This document shows, one piece after another, positions 8,392 through 17,871 of a stretch of DNA of 59,923 nt; positions within the stretch are counted from its first letter, which is position 1; every line of letters starts with the position of its first letter. This stretch comes from Acidobacteriaceae bacterium. GTDB taxonomy: Bacteria > Acidobacteriota > Terriglobia > Terriglobales > Acidobacteriaceae. The position numbers and the translations under genes were made by a program. The notes under the pieces are model-generated. The model did not search any database, had not been told where the DNA came from, and saw nothing but the letters and a program-made list of their open reading frames with translations. The stretch spans positions 1 through 59,923 of the forward strand of contig JAOAPC010000007.1 of the NCBI GenBank assembly GCA_025462735.1, given 5' to 3'.

Positions 8392-9168
8392 ATGAAAAAG
8401 CTATTGTTCGCGCTCCTGACTCTGGGAGCGATTCCAGCATTTGGACAGAGCGCGTTCGACGGTACTTGGCGGTTAAATACGCAAAGCGCCGAGATCGAAG
8501 GCAATGACAAATATTCACTACAAAACGGCATGTATCGCTGCGACACCTGCGTTCCAAAAATTGCCGTCAAGGCAGACGGCAAGGACCACAAAGTGGCTGG
8601 CTCGCCCTACATAGACACGACTCAGGTGAAAGAGGTGAATGATCACACCGTCGAGATCAGCAGCAAAAAAGGCGGGAAACCTACTGGCAAGACAAAAATG
8701 ACGGTTTCCGACGATGGGAAGACACTGGCCACCGAATGGAGCTTTGTCTCCGAAAGCGGCAAGGAGGGCAGCGGAAAGTTCACCTCCGAGCGGGTCGGCG
8801 ACGCCCCAGCTGGCGCAAACAAAGTTTCGGGGGAATGGCATGCGAACAAGATCGAGAATGCCTCCGACAGCGTCAGCACATTTACGTATAAGGTGACCAC
8901 TGACGGGATCTCCATGAGCGATCCGACCGGCGATTCTTATACCGCAAAGCTCGATGGAAAAGATTATCCGTATAAAGGGGATCCAGGGACCACGAGCGTG
9001 TCATTAAAGAAAATCGACGACAATACCATAGAAGAAACGGACAAGCGAAACGGCAAGACGATCAGCGTCGCCCGCATGACAGTCGGTCCTGATGGAAAGA
9101 CAATGAAACTAGCCGTCGACGACAAATTGCACAATACAACCATGAACTGGACGGCAGATAAGCAATAA
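8392..9168 (+). CDS. Exported protein, probable beta-barrel/lipocalin-like, unknown
   Basis: 258 residues; the ATG at 8392 is fixed by AAGGAGG eight bases upstream. A signal peptide (MKKLLFALLTLGAIPAFGQ) is followed by FDGTWRLN and two similar halves. Each half has the series VTTDG/VKADGKDH, then YPYKG/SPYID, then KEVNDHTVEI or KKIDDNTIEE, then KMTVSDDGKTL or RMTVGPDGKTM. This is an internal duplication of about 110 residues. Such paired sandwich domains are common in acidobacterial secreted proteins of unknown role. It is monocistronic, with its own promoter and a strong terminator. Confidence 0.78.
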   Translation: MKKLLFALLTLGAIPAFGQSAFDGTWRLNTQSAEIEGNDKYSLQNGMYRCDTCVPKIAVKADGKDHKVAGSPYIDTTQVKEVNDHTVEISSKKGGKPTGKTKMTVSDDGKTLATEWSFVSESGKEGSGKFTSERVGDAPAGANKVSGEWHANKIENASDSVSTFTYKVTTDGISMSDPTGDSYTAKLDGKDYPYKGDPGTTSVSLKKIDDNTIEETDKRNGKTISVARMTVGPDGKTMKLAVDDKLHNTTMNWTADKQ

Positions 9169-9193
9169 GCGAAAGGCACCTAAGCTTTTCAAA

Positions 9194-9225
9194 AAAAAGG
9201 ACAGCCGGCTCCGGCTGTCCTTTTT
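9194..9225. terminator. Bidirectional rho-independent terminator
   Basis: A 15-bp stem made of an A-run, GGACAGCCGG, a CT loop, CCGGCTGTCC and a T-run. The A and T runs on the two sides serve both the plus-strand gene ending at 9168 and the minus-strand gene ending at 9244. Confidence 0.9.
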
Positions 9226-9243
9226 GATTTGTCGCGCGCGTGG

Positions 9244-10116
9244 CTACTGTTTGGCAGCTGGTTTTTCGTCGGCCTTTGCGGGCGCCGCGGCTTTCGGCTT
9301 CCAAAAATCCGGGTCAGCTTTCACCCAGGCATCTGGGGGATAGCTCATCGCCGGACTGAACTGAAAGAGGTTGGTTTGGGTGAACTCAACTGCCGATGAC
9401 TCTAGTTCGCTAAGCTTCTTCATGCCATCTTCGCCCATCGCCTCCATGAACTGTTTGTCCTGCTCCATGCTCTTGTCGATTTCCGCGGCCGACTTCATGG
9501 GGATGATTACCAGGTATGTTACATCCTCCTGACCATATAGGGCCTCATACACTGCCCAGTGCGCATCGGGAATTTTGTCGTAGGCCGCTTTTACCAGCTT
9601 GACGATGTCGTTCCACTCCTTCCGATGTCCCGGCCGAACACGGTACAGGGAAATCTCGAAGTAGCGCATGTGGGCAATGTCAACTGGCCCACGCAGACTC
9701 TGGTCTTCGTTGTATGTAAAGACGCCGGCGTCAGTTTCGCTGAGTAATTCACCGTCGCCGAGGGCGGCGCGGTCCACGGCAGCAGAGAGCGCGGCGTTTT
9801 TTTGCTGGGCCAGACTGTCTTTCTCCCAAGCCTCAAACGATGGGTAGGGGATGAAAAACAAAGTACGGTTTTTACCGGTTAGCGAATTGGCTGCGAAATA
9901 ATGCGTGGGCCACTTGGTTCGGGCGAACGCCTGAACAAATGCGCTCTCGGTTTTTTCGTGCGCCGCGCCGCCTTTGCCTGGCTTCAGAAATTCGCGGTCG
10001 ATCACCAGTAACTTAGGCGGAGGCGTAGTTCCTCCAGGCGCCTCCTGTGCTGTGGCCAGACTGAGGCCTGTGCTCAGAAGTGTCGCTCCCAACAGACAGC
10101 TTGCAATGCTTTTCAT
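9244..10116 (-). CDS. Exported hypothetical protein
   Basis: 290 residues. A signal peptide (about 1-23, ending ATAQ) is followed by two segments that look like ferredoxin-fold/dimeric alpha-beta barrel units. The first is about residues 36-130 (LLVIDREFLKPGKGGAAHEK, THYFAANSLTG, TLFFIPYPSFEAWEK). The second is about residues 148-250 (MRYFEISLYRVRPGHRKEWN, AHWAVYEALYGQEDVTYLVI). The tail is Lys/Pro/Ala rich. GAGGAGGG precedes the ATG. The NIPSNAP/EthD-like architecture is my inference, and no substrate can be named. Confidence 0.72.
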   Translation of the reverse strand: MKSIASCLLGATLLSTGLSLATAQEAPGGTTPPPKLLVIDREFLKPGKGGAAHEKTESAFVQAFARTKWPTHYFAANSLTGKNRTLFFIPYPSFEAWEKDSLAQQKNAALSAAVDRAALGDGELLSETDAGVFTYNEDQSLRGPVDIAHMRYFEISLYRVRPGHRKEWNDIVKLVKAAYDKIPDAHWAVYEALYGQEDVTYLVIIPMKSAAEIDKSMEQDKQFMEAMGEDGMKKLSELESSAVEFTQTNLFQFSPAMSYPPDAWVKADPDFWKPKAAAPAKADEKPAAKQ

Positions 10117-10321
10117 AGACGTGACCCTCCTCGGATCGAGAAATGGGTACTGCTGAAAGATGTGGAGAGATTTCGCGGACGCTCTGGACCCAATTCCAGA
10201 GCAGGGCGGAGAGTAGCTGAAGGCAAGTGGGAAGTCAAGCCGTGTAGCTGGCTGCGTCGTGTTGTGCTAAGCAGGCGATTGATGATACTTCCGACGCAGC
10301 ACCGGAATGGCAACATCAAAA

Positions 10322-10359
10322 GCCCCACCCTTTCGCAAAGAACGCGAAAAGGATGGGGC
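10322..10359. repeat. Hairpin repeat, CCCCACCCT family, copy 2
   Basis: Arms GCCCCACCCTTTCGC and GCGAAAAGGATGGGGC around AAAGAAC. It lies 26 bases beyond the stop of the TolC-family gene. The rest of the 10117-10384 gap shows no gene. Confidence 0.8.
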
Positions 10360-10384
10360 ACCCAGCGATAAGCTGCTGCTCGAT

Positions 10385-12487
10385 TTATTGCGGAGGCGGC
10401 GCTGGCTGCTGACTTTGCGGCTGCGGAGACATCGCAGGACCAGCGTCCTGGCGCGGCGCGACATACGGAATTTTCGGCATGTGCGTCACTTCACCCTTCA
10501 CCGCATCGGACATCACGATGCCCGCGTGCTCGAGCAGCAGACCGGTGGAGCGGTCGAGCTCAAGCTCCGCTTTTTCATAGGCCGCCTCGGCGGAAACCAG
10601 GTTTGATTTCGCCGCGGCAAGCTGCGACTGGTAATTCAAAACATTCGTGCCCGTCGAAGCTCCCAGTCTAAATTTCTTCTGCTCCGCGTCGAGCGACTGG
10701 TTGGCGAGTTCTACCGCAGCCTGCGCGGCCTGCACCGCCGCGCGGTTCTGAGTTACCGAGAACTGCGCATTGCGTACTTCAATGCTCACCTGGTTCTCGA
10801 TCTGCTGCAAACGCATTTGTGCCTGCCGATATTCGAGCACGCCACGCACTTGCAGGGCCTCTGCCTGCCGGTTGCGAAGCGGGATGCTGAGAGTAAACCC
10901 TGCTCCTTTATCAGGGGCCGTGGAGTTGACGAGTTTATTCAGAGTAGTCACATAACTAGTGGGCGCAAACGAGCCCGCCGGGCTGCAGATACCGTTGAAC
11001 GCGCCAGGTGAGCCGCAGGTGGCTACTGGGTTCTGCCGACCGCCGGCTCCCGATCCTCCATAGTAGGCGAATAAGTCAAGCGATGGCAGCAGCAAGTTCT
11101 TCAGCGCCTTTTCGCTGATCTCACGATTCGATAGGTCGATACGTGACTCTGCCAGTTCGGCGCGGTGCTGCAAGGCCTCATTGACCAAATCCTCAGTCGG
11201 GACTATGGGCTCCTGCTGTGGCAGGGCCATGGTGGTAGTGGGGATTACCTCTGCGCTCGCGAGCTGCGGATCCTGCAGCGTGCGGCTGAGCGCATTTTTC
11301 ATCAGCAATTGTTGCAAATCAAGATTGGTCTGCGCCTGGACTAAGTTTTGCTGGTCTGTCGCGACGGTGTTCTGCGAGCGGACCACTTCGATTGGCGCAA
11401 GACTGCCGATCTGAACTTGTTTCTGGGTGTCAGAGAGAGTCTTCTGGGCAAAAGCGATTGCTTCCTGTTGGACCCGTACGTTTTCGTATGCGTAGACGAG
11501 GTTCCAGTAGAGGTTCTCAATCTGGTCTATGGTGGTGATGATCTGAAGCCGAAAGGCAACGTCGGTGATTTCGCGATCATTCTTGGTGATTTGGATGATG
11601 CGGGTGTTGGGCAAAAAGCCGAATCCCTGCAAAAGATGTTGGCTCAACTGGAATTTGAAACCGGAGTTCAAACTTGGGCTGAGGAAGTTGAACGGGTTGT
11701 TGCTGGTAACACGCGAGTTGGTGAATCCCATGTTGATATTCGTGCCTGACTGAAGTCCCTGCAAATAGTTGAAATTTGCAGTTGTCGTGTTCTGTACGGG
11801 CCCGCAAAAAGGGCTAACACATTCGATTCTCGCGTGGTCACTCTGCAGGGTGGCGCTGACGATCGGGTCATAGCTCGTAATGGTTGGTCCGATGCCCAAC
11901 GTTGAACTCACCAATCCGTTCGTGCCTGCACCGATTCCGCCGGCGGCCGGAGATGTTCCGCCAGGACCCGAGCCGACGTTTCCACTCAAACCGCCTACTC
12001 CTCCACCTGGAGTGTTCTGCACAATTCCGGTATTCACGCCGAAGAAGTTGTTGGCGCCGCCTTTTGAGCGCAGTATTTCCGTATCGGCAATGTTCAGGTT
12101 GTAGCGGGCAATTCCGATGTCAAGGTTGTTCTCGAGCGCGAGGGCTACGGCATCGTCCATGGATAGATAAATTTTGCCGTCTCGCATGAGCTGTAGGATT
12201 CGCGGCGTATTCGACAAGTCGGGCGGCGGCACATGCTGCGGTGTGTAGGGCGCAATCACGTTGGGGAACGGACGTTTGGCCTTGGAATAATCCTTTACCA
12301 CGAACTCGTGCTGAGTCGACGGTGCCTGGGGAAGCGCAGATTGCGTGGAAGATTGCGATGGCGTGGAATTTTGGCTTTGCGCATTCGTAGTCTGCGCGTC
12401 TTGCGCCCAAAGACTCAGTGGGAAAGCGAACAATAATAATGACGCAGTCACATGTTGGAAGGCACACTTCAACGAAGACAAGGACAT
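10385..12487 (-). CDS. TolC-family outer membrane efflux protein
   Basis: 700 residues, much longer than the usual 450-500. The ATG at 12487 follows GGAGAG; an in-frame ATG at 12508 has no SD. A signal peptide ends LWAQ. A long Gln/Ser-rich stretch and a Gly-rich loop (around residues 160-215, e.g. GGGVGGLSGNVGSGPGG) then precede two outer-membrane efflux repeats: one with YLSMDDAVALALENNLDIGIARYNL, the other with VQAAQAAVELANQSLDAEQKKFRLGASTGTNVL. The C-terminus is Pro/Gln rich. It should form the trimeric outer-membrane duct of a tripartite exporter. No adaptor or pump gene is adjacent, so its partner is encoded elsewhere. Confidence 0.9.
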   Translation of the reverse strand: MSLSSLKCAFQHVTASLLLFAFPLSLWAQDAQTTNAQSQNSTPSQSSTQSALPQAPSTQHEFVVKDYSKAKRPFPNVIAPYTPQHVPPPDLSNTPRILQLMRDGKIYLSMDDAVALALENNLDIGIARYNLNIADTEILRSKGGANNFFGVNTGIVQNTPGGGVGGLSGNVGSGPGGTSPAAGGIGAGTNGLVSSTLGIGPTITSYDPIVSATLQSDHARIECVSPFCGPVQNTTTANFNYLQGLQSGTNINMGFTNSRVTSNNPFNFLSPSLNSGFKFQLSQHLLQGFGFLPNTRIIQITKNDREITDVAFRLQIITTIDQIENLYWNLVYAYENVRVQQEAIAFAQKTLSDTQKQVQIGSLAPIEVVRSQNTVATDQQNLVQAQTNLDLQQLLMKNALSRTLQDPQLASAEVIPTTTMALPQQEPIVPTEDLVNEALQHRAELAESRIDLSNREISEKALKNLLLPSLDLFAYYGGSGAGGRQNPVATCGSPGAFNGICSPAGSFAPTSYVTTLNKLVNSTAPDKGAGFTLSIPLRNRQAEALQVRGVLEYRQAQMRLQQIENQVSIEVRNAQFSVTQNRAAVQAAQAAVELANQSLDAEQKKFRLGASTGTNVLNYQSQLAAAKSNLVSAEAAYEKAELELDRSTGLLLEHAGIVMSDAVKGEVTHMPKIPYVAPRQDAGPAMSPQPQSQQPAPPPQ

Positions 12488-12777
12488 TCGATACTCTCCA
12501 TCATTCATTCTTAAGAGCTGTAGATACGAAGTTCTGGGTTACGAGATCTTAGTCAGTGCTTAGTACGATCAAAGTATTCTTGTGGTTCCAGATTTCCGCC
12601 TGATTCGACAACGCGCCCGCGCAAACGTTCGCAATGGCATGAAACAGTAGTCTTACTGTGAAAAAGAATGCACCAGTATAGCCGAGCAGTTGGGCGCGAA
12701 CCGATACTCCCGCCCGCAATTCGAACAATCAGTTGTAATCTTGGATGCGAGTTCATTTCTGAAGATTCGTTTTCTGC

Positions 12778-13524
12778 ATGCGAAATCTCAAGTTGACATT
12801 GGCCTACGACGGAACTGACTTTGCCGGATGGCAAGTCCAGCCCGATTCTCCATCGATCCAAGGCACCCTAGCCTCAGCCATTGGACGGGTGAGCGGCGAA
12901 AAAGTACTGCCGCAAGGCTCAGGAAGGACCGACGCGGGCGTGCATGCGCTGGCACAGGTCGCTACGGTGCATACTGAATCGGTAATTCCGGCCGGCAATT
13001 TTGTGGTGGCGCTCAACGATATTCTTCCAGCTTCGATCCGAGTGCTCGCCGCCGAGGAAGTCGCGCCCGATTTCCACCCGCGCAAGTCGGCGCGCGCGAA
13101 AACTTATCGCTACCGGATTTACCGCGAGGCAATTTGTCCTCCGTTATTGGCGCGCTACGTTTGGCATTATCCTTATCCGTTGGACGAGAATGCGATGCGG
13201 GAAGCCGCGCCGCTGGTCGAAGGCGAACATGACTTCACGTCGTTCGCAGCGGTTGATCCCGAGCGCGGGCGGGAGGGGATTTCCAATGTGCGCCGTATTT
13301 TCTCTTCAGGGTGGCGGCGCGAATCATCCGAACTGATCTATGAAGTTCGGGGAAATGGTTTTCTTCACCACATGGTCCGCAATCTCGTAGGGACTTTTCT
13401 TTTGGTAGGGAAGGGAACGCTGAAGCCCGGAGATATGACTACAATTCTGAAAGCATGCAACCGTTCCGCCGCGGGCGCGACTGCTCCGGCTACGGGATTG
13501 TATCTGGTGAACGTGGAATACTGA
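12778..13524 (+). CDS. truA: tRNA pseudouridine(38-40) synthase TruA
   Basis: 248 residues. It isomerises uridines 38-40 of the tRNA anticodon stem. The catalytic Asp lies in GSGRTDAGVHALAQ (about residues 41-54). Other family motifs are LAYDGTDFAGWQ at the N-terminus, FHPRKSARAKTYRYRI, and GNGFLHHMVRNLVGTLL-like GNGFLHHMVRNLVGTFL. The length is typical. The aldehyde dehydrogenase gene starts 13 bases downstream, so the two may share a transcript. No SD precedes the ATG. Confidence 0.96.
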   Translation: MRNLKLTLAYDGTDFAGWQVQPDSPSIQGTLASAIGRVSGEKVLPQGSGRTDAGVHALAQVATVHTESVIPAGNFVVALNDILPASIRVLAAEEVAPDFHPRKSARAKTYRYRIYREAICPPLLARYVWHYPYPLDENAMREAAPLVEGEHDFTSFAAVDPERGREGISNVRRIFSSGWRRESSELIYEVRGNGFLHHMVRNLVGTFLLVGKGTLKPGDMTTILKACNRSAAGATAPATGLYLVNVEY

Positions 13525-13537
13525 TGTGGGAATAGGA

Positions 13538-15109
13538 ATGGCAACTGACGTCGAAATCGGAGCGCGCCGCATACGTGTGACGAACCCTGCCACCAATGAG
13601 CTGCTACGCGAGTTCGAATACGCGAGCCCTGGTGATGTGGCCGATGCGGTTCGGCAAGCCCGTGCTGCCCAGCCAGTGTGGGAGCAGACTTCGCTAGAGA
13701 AGCGGCTGAAGGTTGTTCGAAAATTCCAGCGACTGCTCAGCGAACGCAAGCAGCAGATCGCCCGCATCATTACCTCTGAGAGTGGTAAACCCTACGTTGA
13801 GGCCTTGCTAACGGAAATACTGGTCGTGCTCGATACGGCGCGTTTTCTTCTCGGCGAGAGCTTTGAGTTTCTTCGGGAACAACCAGTGCGACACGGCAGT
13901 CTTGCGACTAAAACAAAAAGTGGCAGGCTGCTGCGCGAACAGTATGGCGTGATCGGAATTATTTCGCCGTGGAATTACCCGTTCTCAATTCCCGCCACCC
14001 AATCTCTGGCTGCGCTGGTGACGGGGAATGCGGTGGTGTTGAAACCGTCGGAGTTGACACCGCTTTCCGCATTCGAACTAGCCTCGTTATTGCGGGAAGC
14101 TGGAGTTCCGGAAAATATTTTTCAGCTTGTACCCGGCGATGGCCCAACTGGCGCGGCTCTCATGGAATCAGAGATCGACAAACTGGTATTCACTGGAAGC
14201 GTCGCGACCGGGAAGCGGCTTGCACAAATGGCAGCCGGCAAATTACTTCCGGTGGTGCTTGAGTTGGGCGGCAAAGATCCCATGATCGTGCTCGAGGACG
14301 CCGATCTCGACGTTGCCGCCAGCGGAGCAGTGTGGGGAGCATTCGTCAATGCCGGACAAGCATGCCTCTCAGTCGAGCGCTGTTATGTTCACCGCAGTAT
14401 TTACGATTCTTTCGTCTCTTTATGTACTGAAAGAGCTAAGCAGCTTCGCGTAGGCAATGGCATGGATCCTGAAACCGATGTAGGACCACTGATCCATGAT
14501 CGTCAACTTCGCACCGTCGATCGTCACATCGAAGACGCGCGCGACCGCGGAGCACGAGTGTTGGCAGGCGGCAAGCGGCTTCCGTCCCGGGGGCCGAATT
14601 TCTACGCGCCGACAGTGTTGGCCGATGTTAACCACCAAATGCTGGTAATGCGCGAAGAGACGTTCGGCCCGGTGCTTCCGATCATGGCATTCGACTCCGA
14701 AGACGAAGCCATTCGCCTGGCCAACGATTCCGAATACGGCCTCGCCGCCAGCGTCTGGACACGCGACCGAAAGCGGGGCGAGAGAATTGCCCGCCAGATC
14801 AAGGCCGGAACGGTGATGGTGAACGACGCCGTCTCCTGCTACGGAATCAGCGAGGCCCCGCACGGCGGGATCAAAGCGAGCGGAATCGGACGCACGCACG
14901 GAAAGCTTGGGTTGGACGAGATGGTGCGCACGAAGTATGTTGACGTAGATCTGATGCCTGGAACCAGGAAGCCGTGGTGGTATAGCTACGGCTCGCATGT
15001 GGCGAACGCCGCCGAGGCCTTTCTGGATTTTCAATTCGCCAGTAAACTGCGGCGCCGGCTAATCGGAGGCAACCGCTCGATCCCATTAATTAGCCGGCGC
15101 AAGCTCTGA
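13538..15109 (+). CDS. NAD(P)-dependent aldehyde dehydrogenase family protein
   Basis: 523 residues. Family hallmarks are the fold motif GIISPWNYPFSIP, cofactor-binding VLKPSELTPLSAFELASLL and FTGSVATGKRL, the general-base Glu in LELGGKDP, and the catalytic Cys in NAGQACLSVERCYV. EETFGPVLPIMAF and ASGIGRTHGKLG close the core. It would oxidise an aldehyde to an acid. The Ala-Cys-Leu context is seen in succinate-semialdehyde-like and broad-range enzymes, so the substrate is open. A C-terminal extension of about 40 basic residues (KLRRRLIGG) is unusual. The ATG at 13538 is preferred over a GTG 12 bases upstream. Confidence 0.9.
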   Translation: MATDVEIGARRIRVTNPATNELLREFEYASPGDVADAVRQARAAQPVWEQTSLEKRLKVVRKFQRLLSERKQQIARIITSESGKPYVEALLTEILVVLDTARFLLGESFEFLREQPVRHGSLATKTKSGRLLREQYGVIGIISPWNYPFSIPATQSLAALVTGNAVVLKPSELTPLSAFELASLLREAGVPENIFQLVPGDGPTGAALMESEIDKLVFTGSVATGKRLAQMAAGKLLPVVLELGGKDPMIVLEDADLDVAASGAVWGAFVNAGQACLSVERCYVHRSIYDSFVSLCTERAKQLRVGNGMDPETDVGPLIHDRQLRTVDRHIEDARDRGARVLAGGKRLPSRGPNFYAPTVLADVNHQMLVMREETFGPVLPIMAFDSEDEAIRLANDSEYGLAASVWTRDRKRGERIARQIKAGTVMVNDAVSCYGISEAPHGGIKASGIGRTHGKLGLDEMVRTKYVDVDLMPGTRKPWWYSYGSHVANAAEAFLDFQFASKLRRRLIGGNRSIPLISRRKL

Positions 15110-15127
15110 ATATCCGCCCGAACCCAA

Positions 15128-15397
15128 TTACCTTCCGCCGTGCTCCTGGTAATACCTCTCGCCTTCCTGTACTTGCTGGATGGCCTGATTCACAAGTTCT
15201 GTGGCTTTTTCCTTGTGACCACCCTTGTTCGGGGCAGCCTTCTCGAGTTCGGCCTTAGCCTGCTGCAAATGGCCCAGGGCCGCGCTCATGTGTGGCTCGT
15301 GGCGAGCCATCTCGCGGGTTTGGGCATGTACTGAATACAAGCCAAGTCCGATCAAAAGCGTAAACGTACTAAGAACGGCGATCAGTCTATTGCGCAT
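15128..15397 (-). CDS. Small periplasmic helical protein, unknown
   Basis: 89 residues: a signal peptide (about 1-26, ending VHAQ), then a single helical region (MSAALGHLQQAKAELEKAAPNKGGHKEKATELVNQAIQ in two pieces) of a type found in many proteobacterial and acidobacterial exported proteins. GGAGGA precedes the ATG by five bases. Function is unknown. It is convergent with the aldehyde dehydrogenase gene (18 bases apart) and divergent from the xylulokinase gene. Confidence 0.75.
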   Translation of the reverse strand: MRNRLIAVLSTFTLLIGLGLYSVHAQTREMARHEPHMSAALGHLQQAKAELEKAAPNKGGHKEKATELVNQAIQQVQEGERYYQEHGGR

Positions 15398-15540
15398 AAT
15401 TCCTCCATGGCGTGATTTGAACGGGGACTGAGACGGTACTGCTCACGCGCGGGTTGCTCAGTGTCTTGCAAATCGTAAGGGCGGTCTTGACGTCTGGTAC
15501 ACTGTCTCGCTCTGACGCAGTCTGGAGACGCCGGGACGCC

Positions 15541-17031
15541 ATGAATTACGTGCTGGGAATCGATGTTGGTACCAGTGGAACCCGCGCGGTCGTGGCTGGC
15601 CGTGAGGGAGAAATTGTCAGTTCTGCAACTTGCGAGCATGTGCCGTTTGCATCACCCAAAATTGGGTGGGCGGAGCAAGACCCGCAAGACTGGTATCAGG
15701 CGACGGGGTCGGCAATACGGCAGGCCATTTCAGCCGCCAGAATCAATTCCTCTGATATTTCCGCGGTTGGGCTGGCCGGGCAGATGCATGGCGCCGTTCT
15801 GTTGGATGAGAGCGATCGAGTCTTGCGCCCTGCTCTGATTTGGTGCGATCAGCGGACGCAGGCGCAATGCGAATGGCTCGACGCGAAGCTCGGCGAACGA
15901 AGGATTATTGAGCTCACATGCAATCCCGCCCTCACCAATTTCACGCTCACCAAATTGTTGTGGGTGCGCGACAATGAACCCGAAATTTGGAAACGTTTCC
16001 GCCGGCTGCTTCTGCCGAAAGATTACGTACGCTTCCGGCTAACCGGCGAGCACGCGATGGACGTCGCCGAGGCCTCCGGCACTTTAATGCTGGACGTGGC
16101 GAATCGCCGGTGGTCGGAAGAAATGATGTCCGCTGTTGGCCTTCCGATGAGCTGCTTGCCGAAATTGTATGAATCGCCTGAGGTCTGCGGTCGCATCTCC
16201 GAAGCCGGGGCTAATCACACTGGACTGAAAGTGGGGACGCAGGTGGTGGCTGGCGCCGGTGATCAGGCAGGCGGAGCGGTGGGCATGGGCATCGTCCGAT
16301 CCGGAGCGGTGAGTGCAACCATCGGGACGTCCGGGGTTGTATTTGCTGCCACGGACTCTCCCGCCATGGATACCAAAGGCCGCGTGCATACGTTCTGCCA
16401 CGCGGTCCCGGGGCGGTGGCACGTAATGGGCGTCACCCAGGCCGCAGGATTATCTTTCCGCTGGTTTCGCGATTTGTTGCGCGGCACTTCTTCAAGTGTT
16501 TCTTATGACGATCTCACCCGCGAAGCAGCCAGCGTTCCTCCTGGTTCCGACGGCGTGCTGTGGGCGCCGTATTTGATGGGCGAGCGCACTCCGCATCTTG
16601 ATCCGTATGCGCGTGGGACCTTGACTGGTCTGGCGGCGAGCCACACTCGGGCGCACGTCACGCGTGCGATTCTTGAAGGAGTGGCGTTCAGCCTGCGAGA
16701 CACGTTTTCGCTTTTCGACGAAATGCGAGTTCCGGTTCGCAATATTCGGCTCGGAGGCGGGGGAGCGCGTTCGCCGCTTTGGAGACAGATCCAGGCAGAT
16801 GTGTACGGTCATGAAGTGGAGATATTGGCTGCAGAAGAAGGTGCTGCTTATGGAGCAGCACTGCTGGCCGGGGTTGGAGCGAAGTTCTGGAACTCTGTTG
16901 ACGAGGCCTGCGATGCTGTAGTCCAGGTGCAGCAGCATGTACCTCCAGATCCGACTGCGGTAAAAATCCTGGCAATTCAATACGAAAAGTTTCGCAAGCT
17001 CTATCCCGCGTTGAGGCCATTGTTTGCGTAG
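15541..17031 (+). CDS. xylB: Xylulokinase (FGGY carbohydrate kinase)
   Basis: 496 residues, the typical xylulokinase length. It phosphorylates D-xylulose with ATP to feed the pentose phosphate pathway. FGGY-family features are LGIDVGTSGTRAVV at the N-terminus, the xylulokinase-type substrate motif GLAGQMHGAVLL at about residues 75-86, the catalytic Asp in IWCDQRT, GDQAGGAVGMG, and the ATP-site GGGGARSPLWRQIQADV. The ATG at 15541 is the family start. A HAD phosphatase gene follows after 45 bases. No xylose isomerase or xylose transporter is visible, so the substrate assignment rests on sequence alone. Confidence 0.88.
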   Translation: MNYVLGIDVGTSGTRAVVAGREGEIVSSATCEHVPFASPKIGWAEQDPQDWYQATGSAIRQAISAARINSSDISAVGLAGQMHGAVLLDESDRVLRPALIWCDQRTQAQCEWLDAKLGERRIIELTCNPALTNFTLTKLLWVRDNEPEIWKRFRRLLLPKDYVRFRLTGEHAMDVAEASGTLMLDVANRRWSEEMMSAVGLPMSCLPKLYESPEVCGRISEAGANHTGLKVGTQVVAGAGDQAGGAVGMGIVRSGAVSATIGTSGVVFAATDSPAMDTKGRVHTFCHAVPGRWHVMGVTQAAGLSFRWFRDLLRGTSSSVSYDDLTREAASVPPGSDGVLWAPYLMGERTPHLDPYARGTLTGLAASHTRAHVTRAILEGVAFSLRDTFSLFDEMRVPVRNIRLGGGGARSPLWRQIQADVYGHEVEILAAEEGAAYGAALLAGVGAKFWNSVDEACDAVVQVQQHVPPDPTAVKILAIQYEKFRKLYPALRPLFA

Positions 17032-17076
17032 ATCAACTCGTCCGCGTAGTTCGGCGCCGACCTGTTATCGTTAATT

Positions 17077-17742
17077 ATGGTTGAGGTGACATGCAGCGGT
17101 TTACTCTTTGATCTGGATGGCGTGCTGGTGGATTCCACTCCAGCCGTCGCACGCGTCTGGACGAAGTGGGCAATTGCGCACGGCTTTGACCCCGAAGAAA
17201 CGGTCAGGCAAGCCCACGGCCGTCCGAGCATAGCCACCATCCGAGATATCCTTCCCGGCGCCGACTATGAAAAAGAAAATGAAGTAATCTTGCGGGGCGA
17301 GATCGAAGATACAGAAGGCGTCGTTCCTCTCACGGGAGCGCGCGAGCTACTGACTTCGCTTCCCGACAATCAGTGGGCGCTGGTGACTTCATGCGCACGT
17401 CCGCTCGCTGAAGTGAGGCTGAAGGTTGCCGGTTTACCGATGCCGCGAAACATAATAACGTGCGATGACGTACGAAACGGCAAGCCCGATCCTGAGCCCT
17501 ATATCAAAGGTGCGGCCCTTTTAGGTTTTCCTCCAGGGAAGTGTGTCGTCTTTGAAGACGCGCCTGCCGGAATTCGTGCCGGAAAGGCTGCCGGCGCTTT
17601 AGTAATTGCCTTGCCGACCACCTCCCCGGATTCCGAGCTAGAAGGAGCAGGCGCTGACTGGATTCTGCCGGGTTATCAGAACTTATCGGTGAGTCGATCT
17701 GATCACGGCTCGAACTCGCTAATGCTTTTGCTAAGACTGTGA
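17077..17742 (+). CDS. HAD-superfamily sugar phosphatase
   Basis: 221 residues. The HAD motifs are in order: motif I LFDLDGVLVDST (residues 9-20, nucleophile Asp), motif II TSCARP, motif III Lys in NGKPDPEPYIKGA, and motif IV FEDAPAGIRAGKAAG. The alpha-helical cap inserted after motif I marks subfamily IA, like GPP1/YfbT sugar-phosphate phosphatases. It is 45 bases after xylulokinase on the same strand, so a role in sugar-phosphate clean-up is plausible. The last 20 residues (SRSDHGSNSLMLLLRL) do not look conserved. Confidence 0.85.
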   Translation: MVEVTCSGLLFDLDGVLVDSTPAVARVWTKWAIAHGFDPEETVRQAHGRPSIATIRDILPGADYEKENEVILRGEIEDTEGVVPLTGARELLTSLPDNQWALVTSCARPLAEVRLKVAGLPMPRNIITCDDVRNGKPDPEPYIKGAALLGFPPGKCVVFEDAPAGIRAGKAAGALVIALPTTSPDSELEGAGADWILPGYQNLSVSRSDHGSNSLMLLLRL

Positions 17743-17871
17743 CAGCCTTGCGGAAGTGTGTGGACATGTAAAAAGATTGTCAAGCGTGAGGCAGTATCGG
17801 CAGAGACTGCGCCAGTAGTAGTAACCTTGTCTCAGCCCTCCGATTTCAAGTGAGGACAAAAGGGGCAGGCT

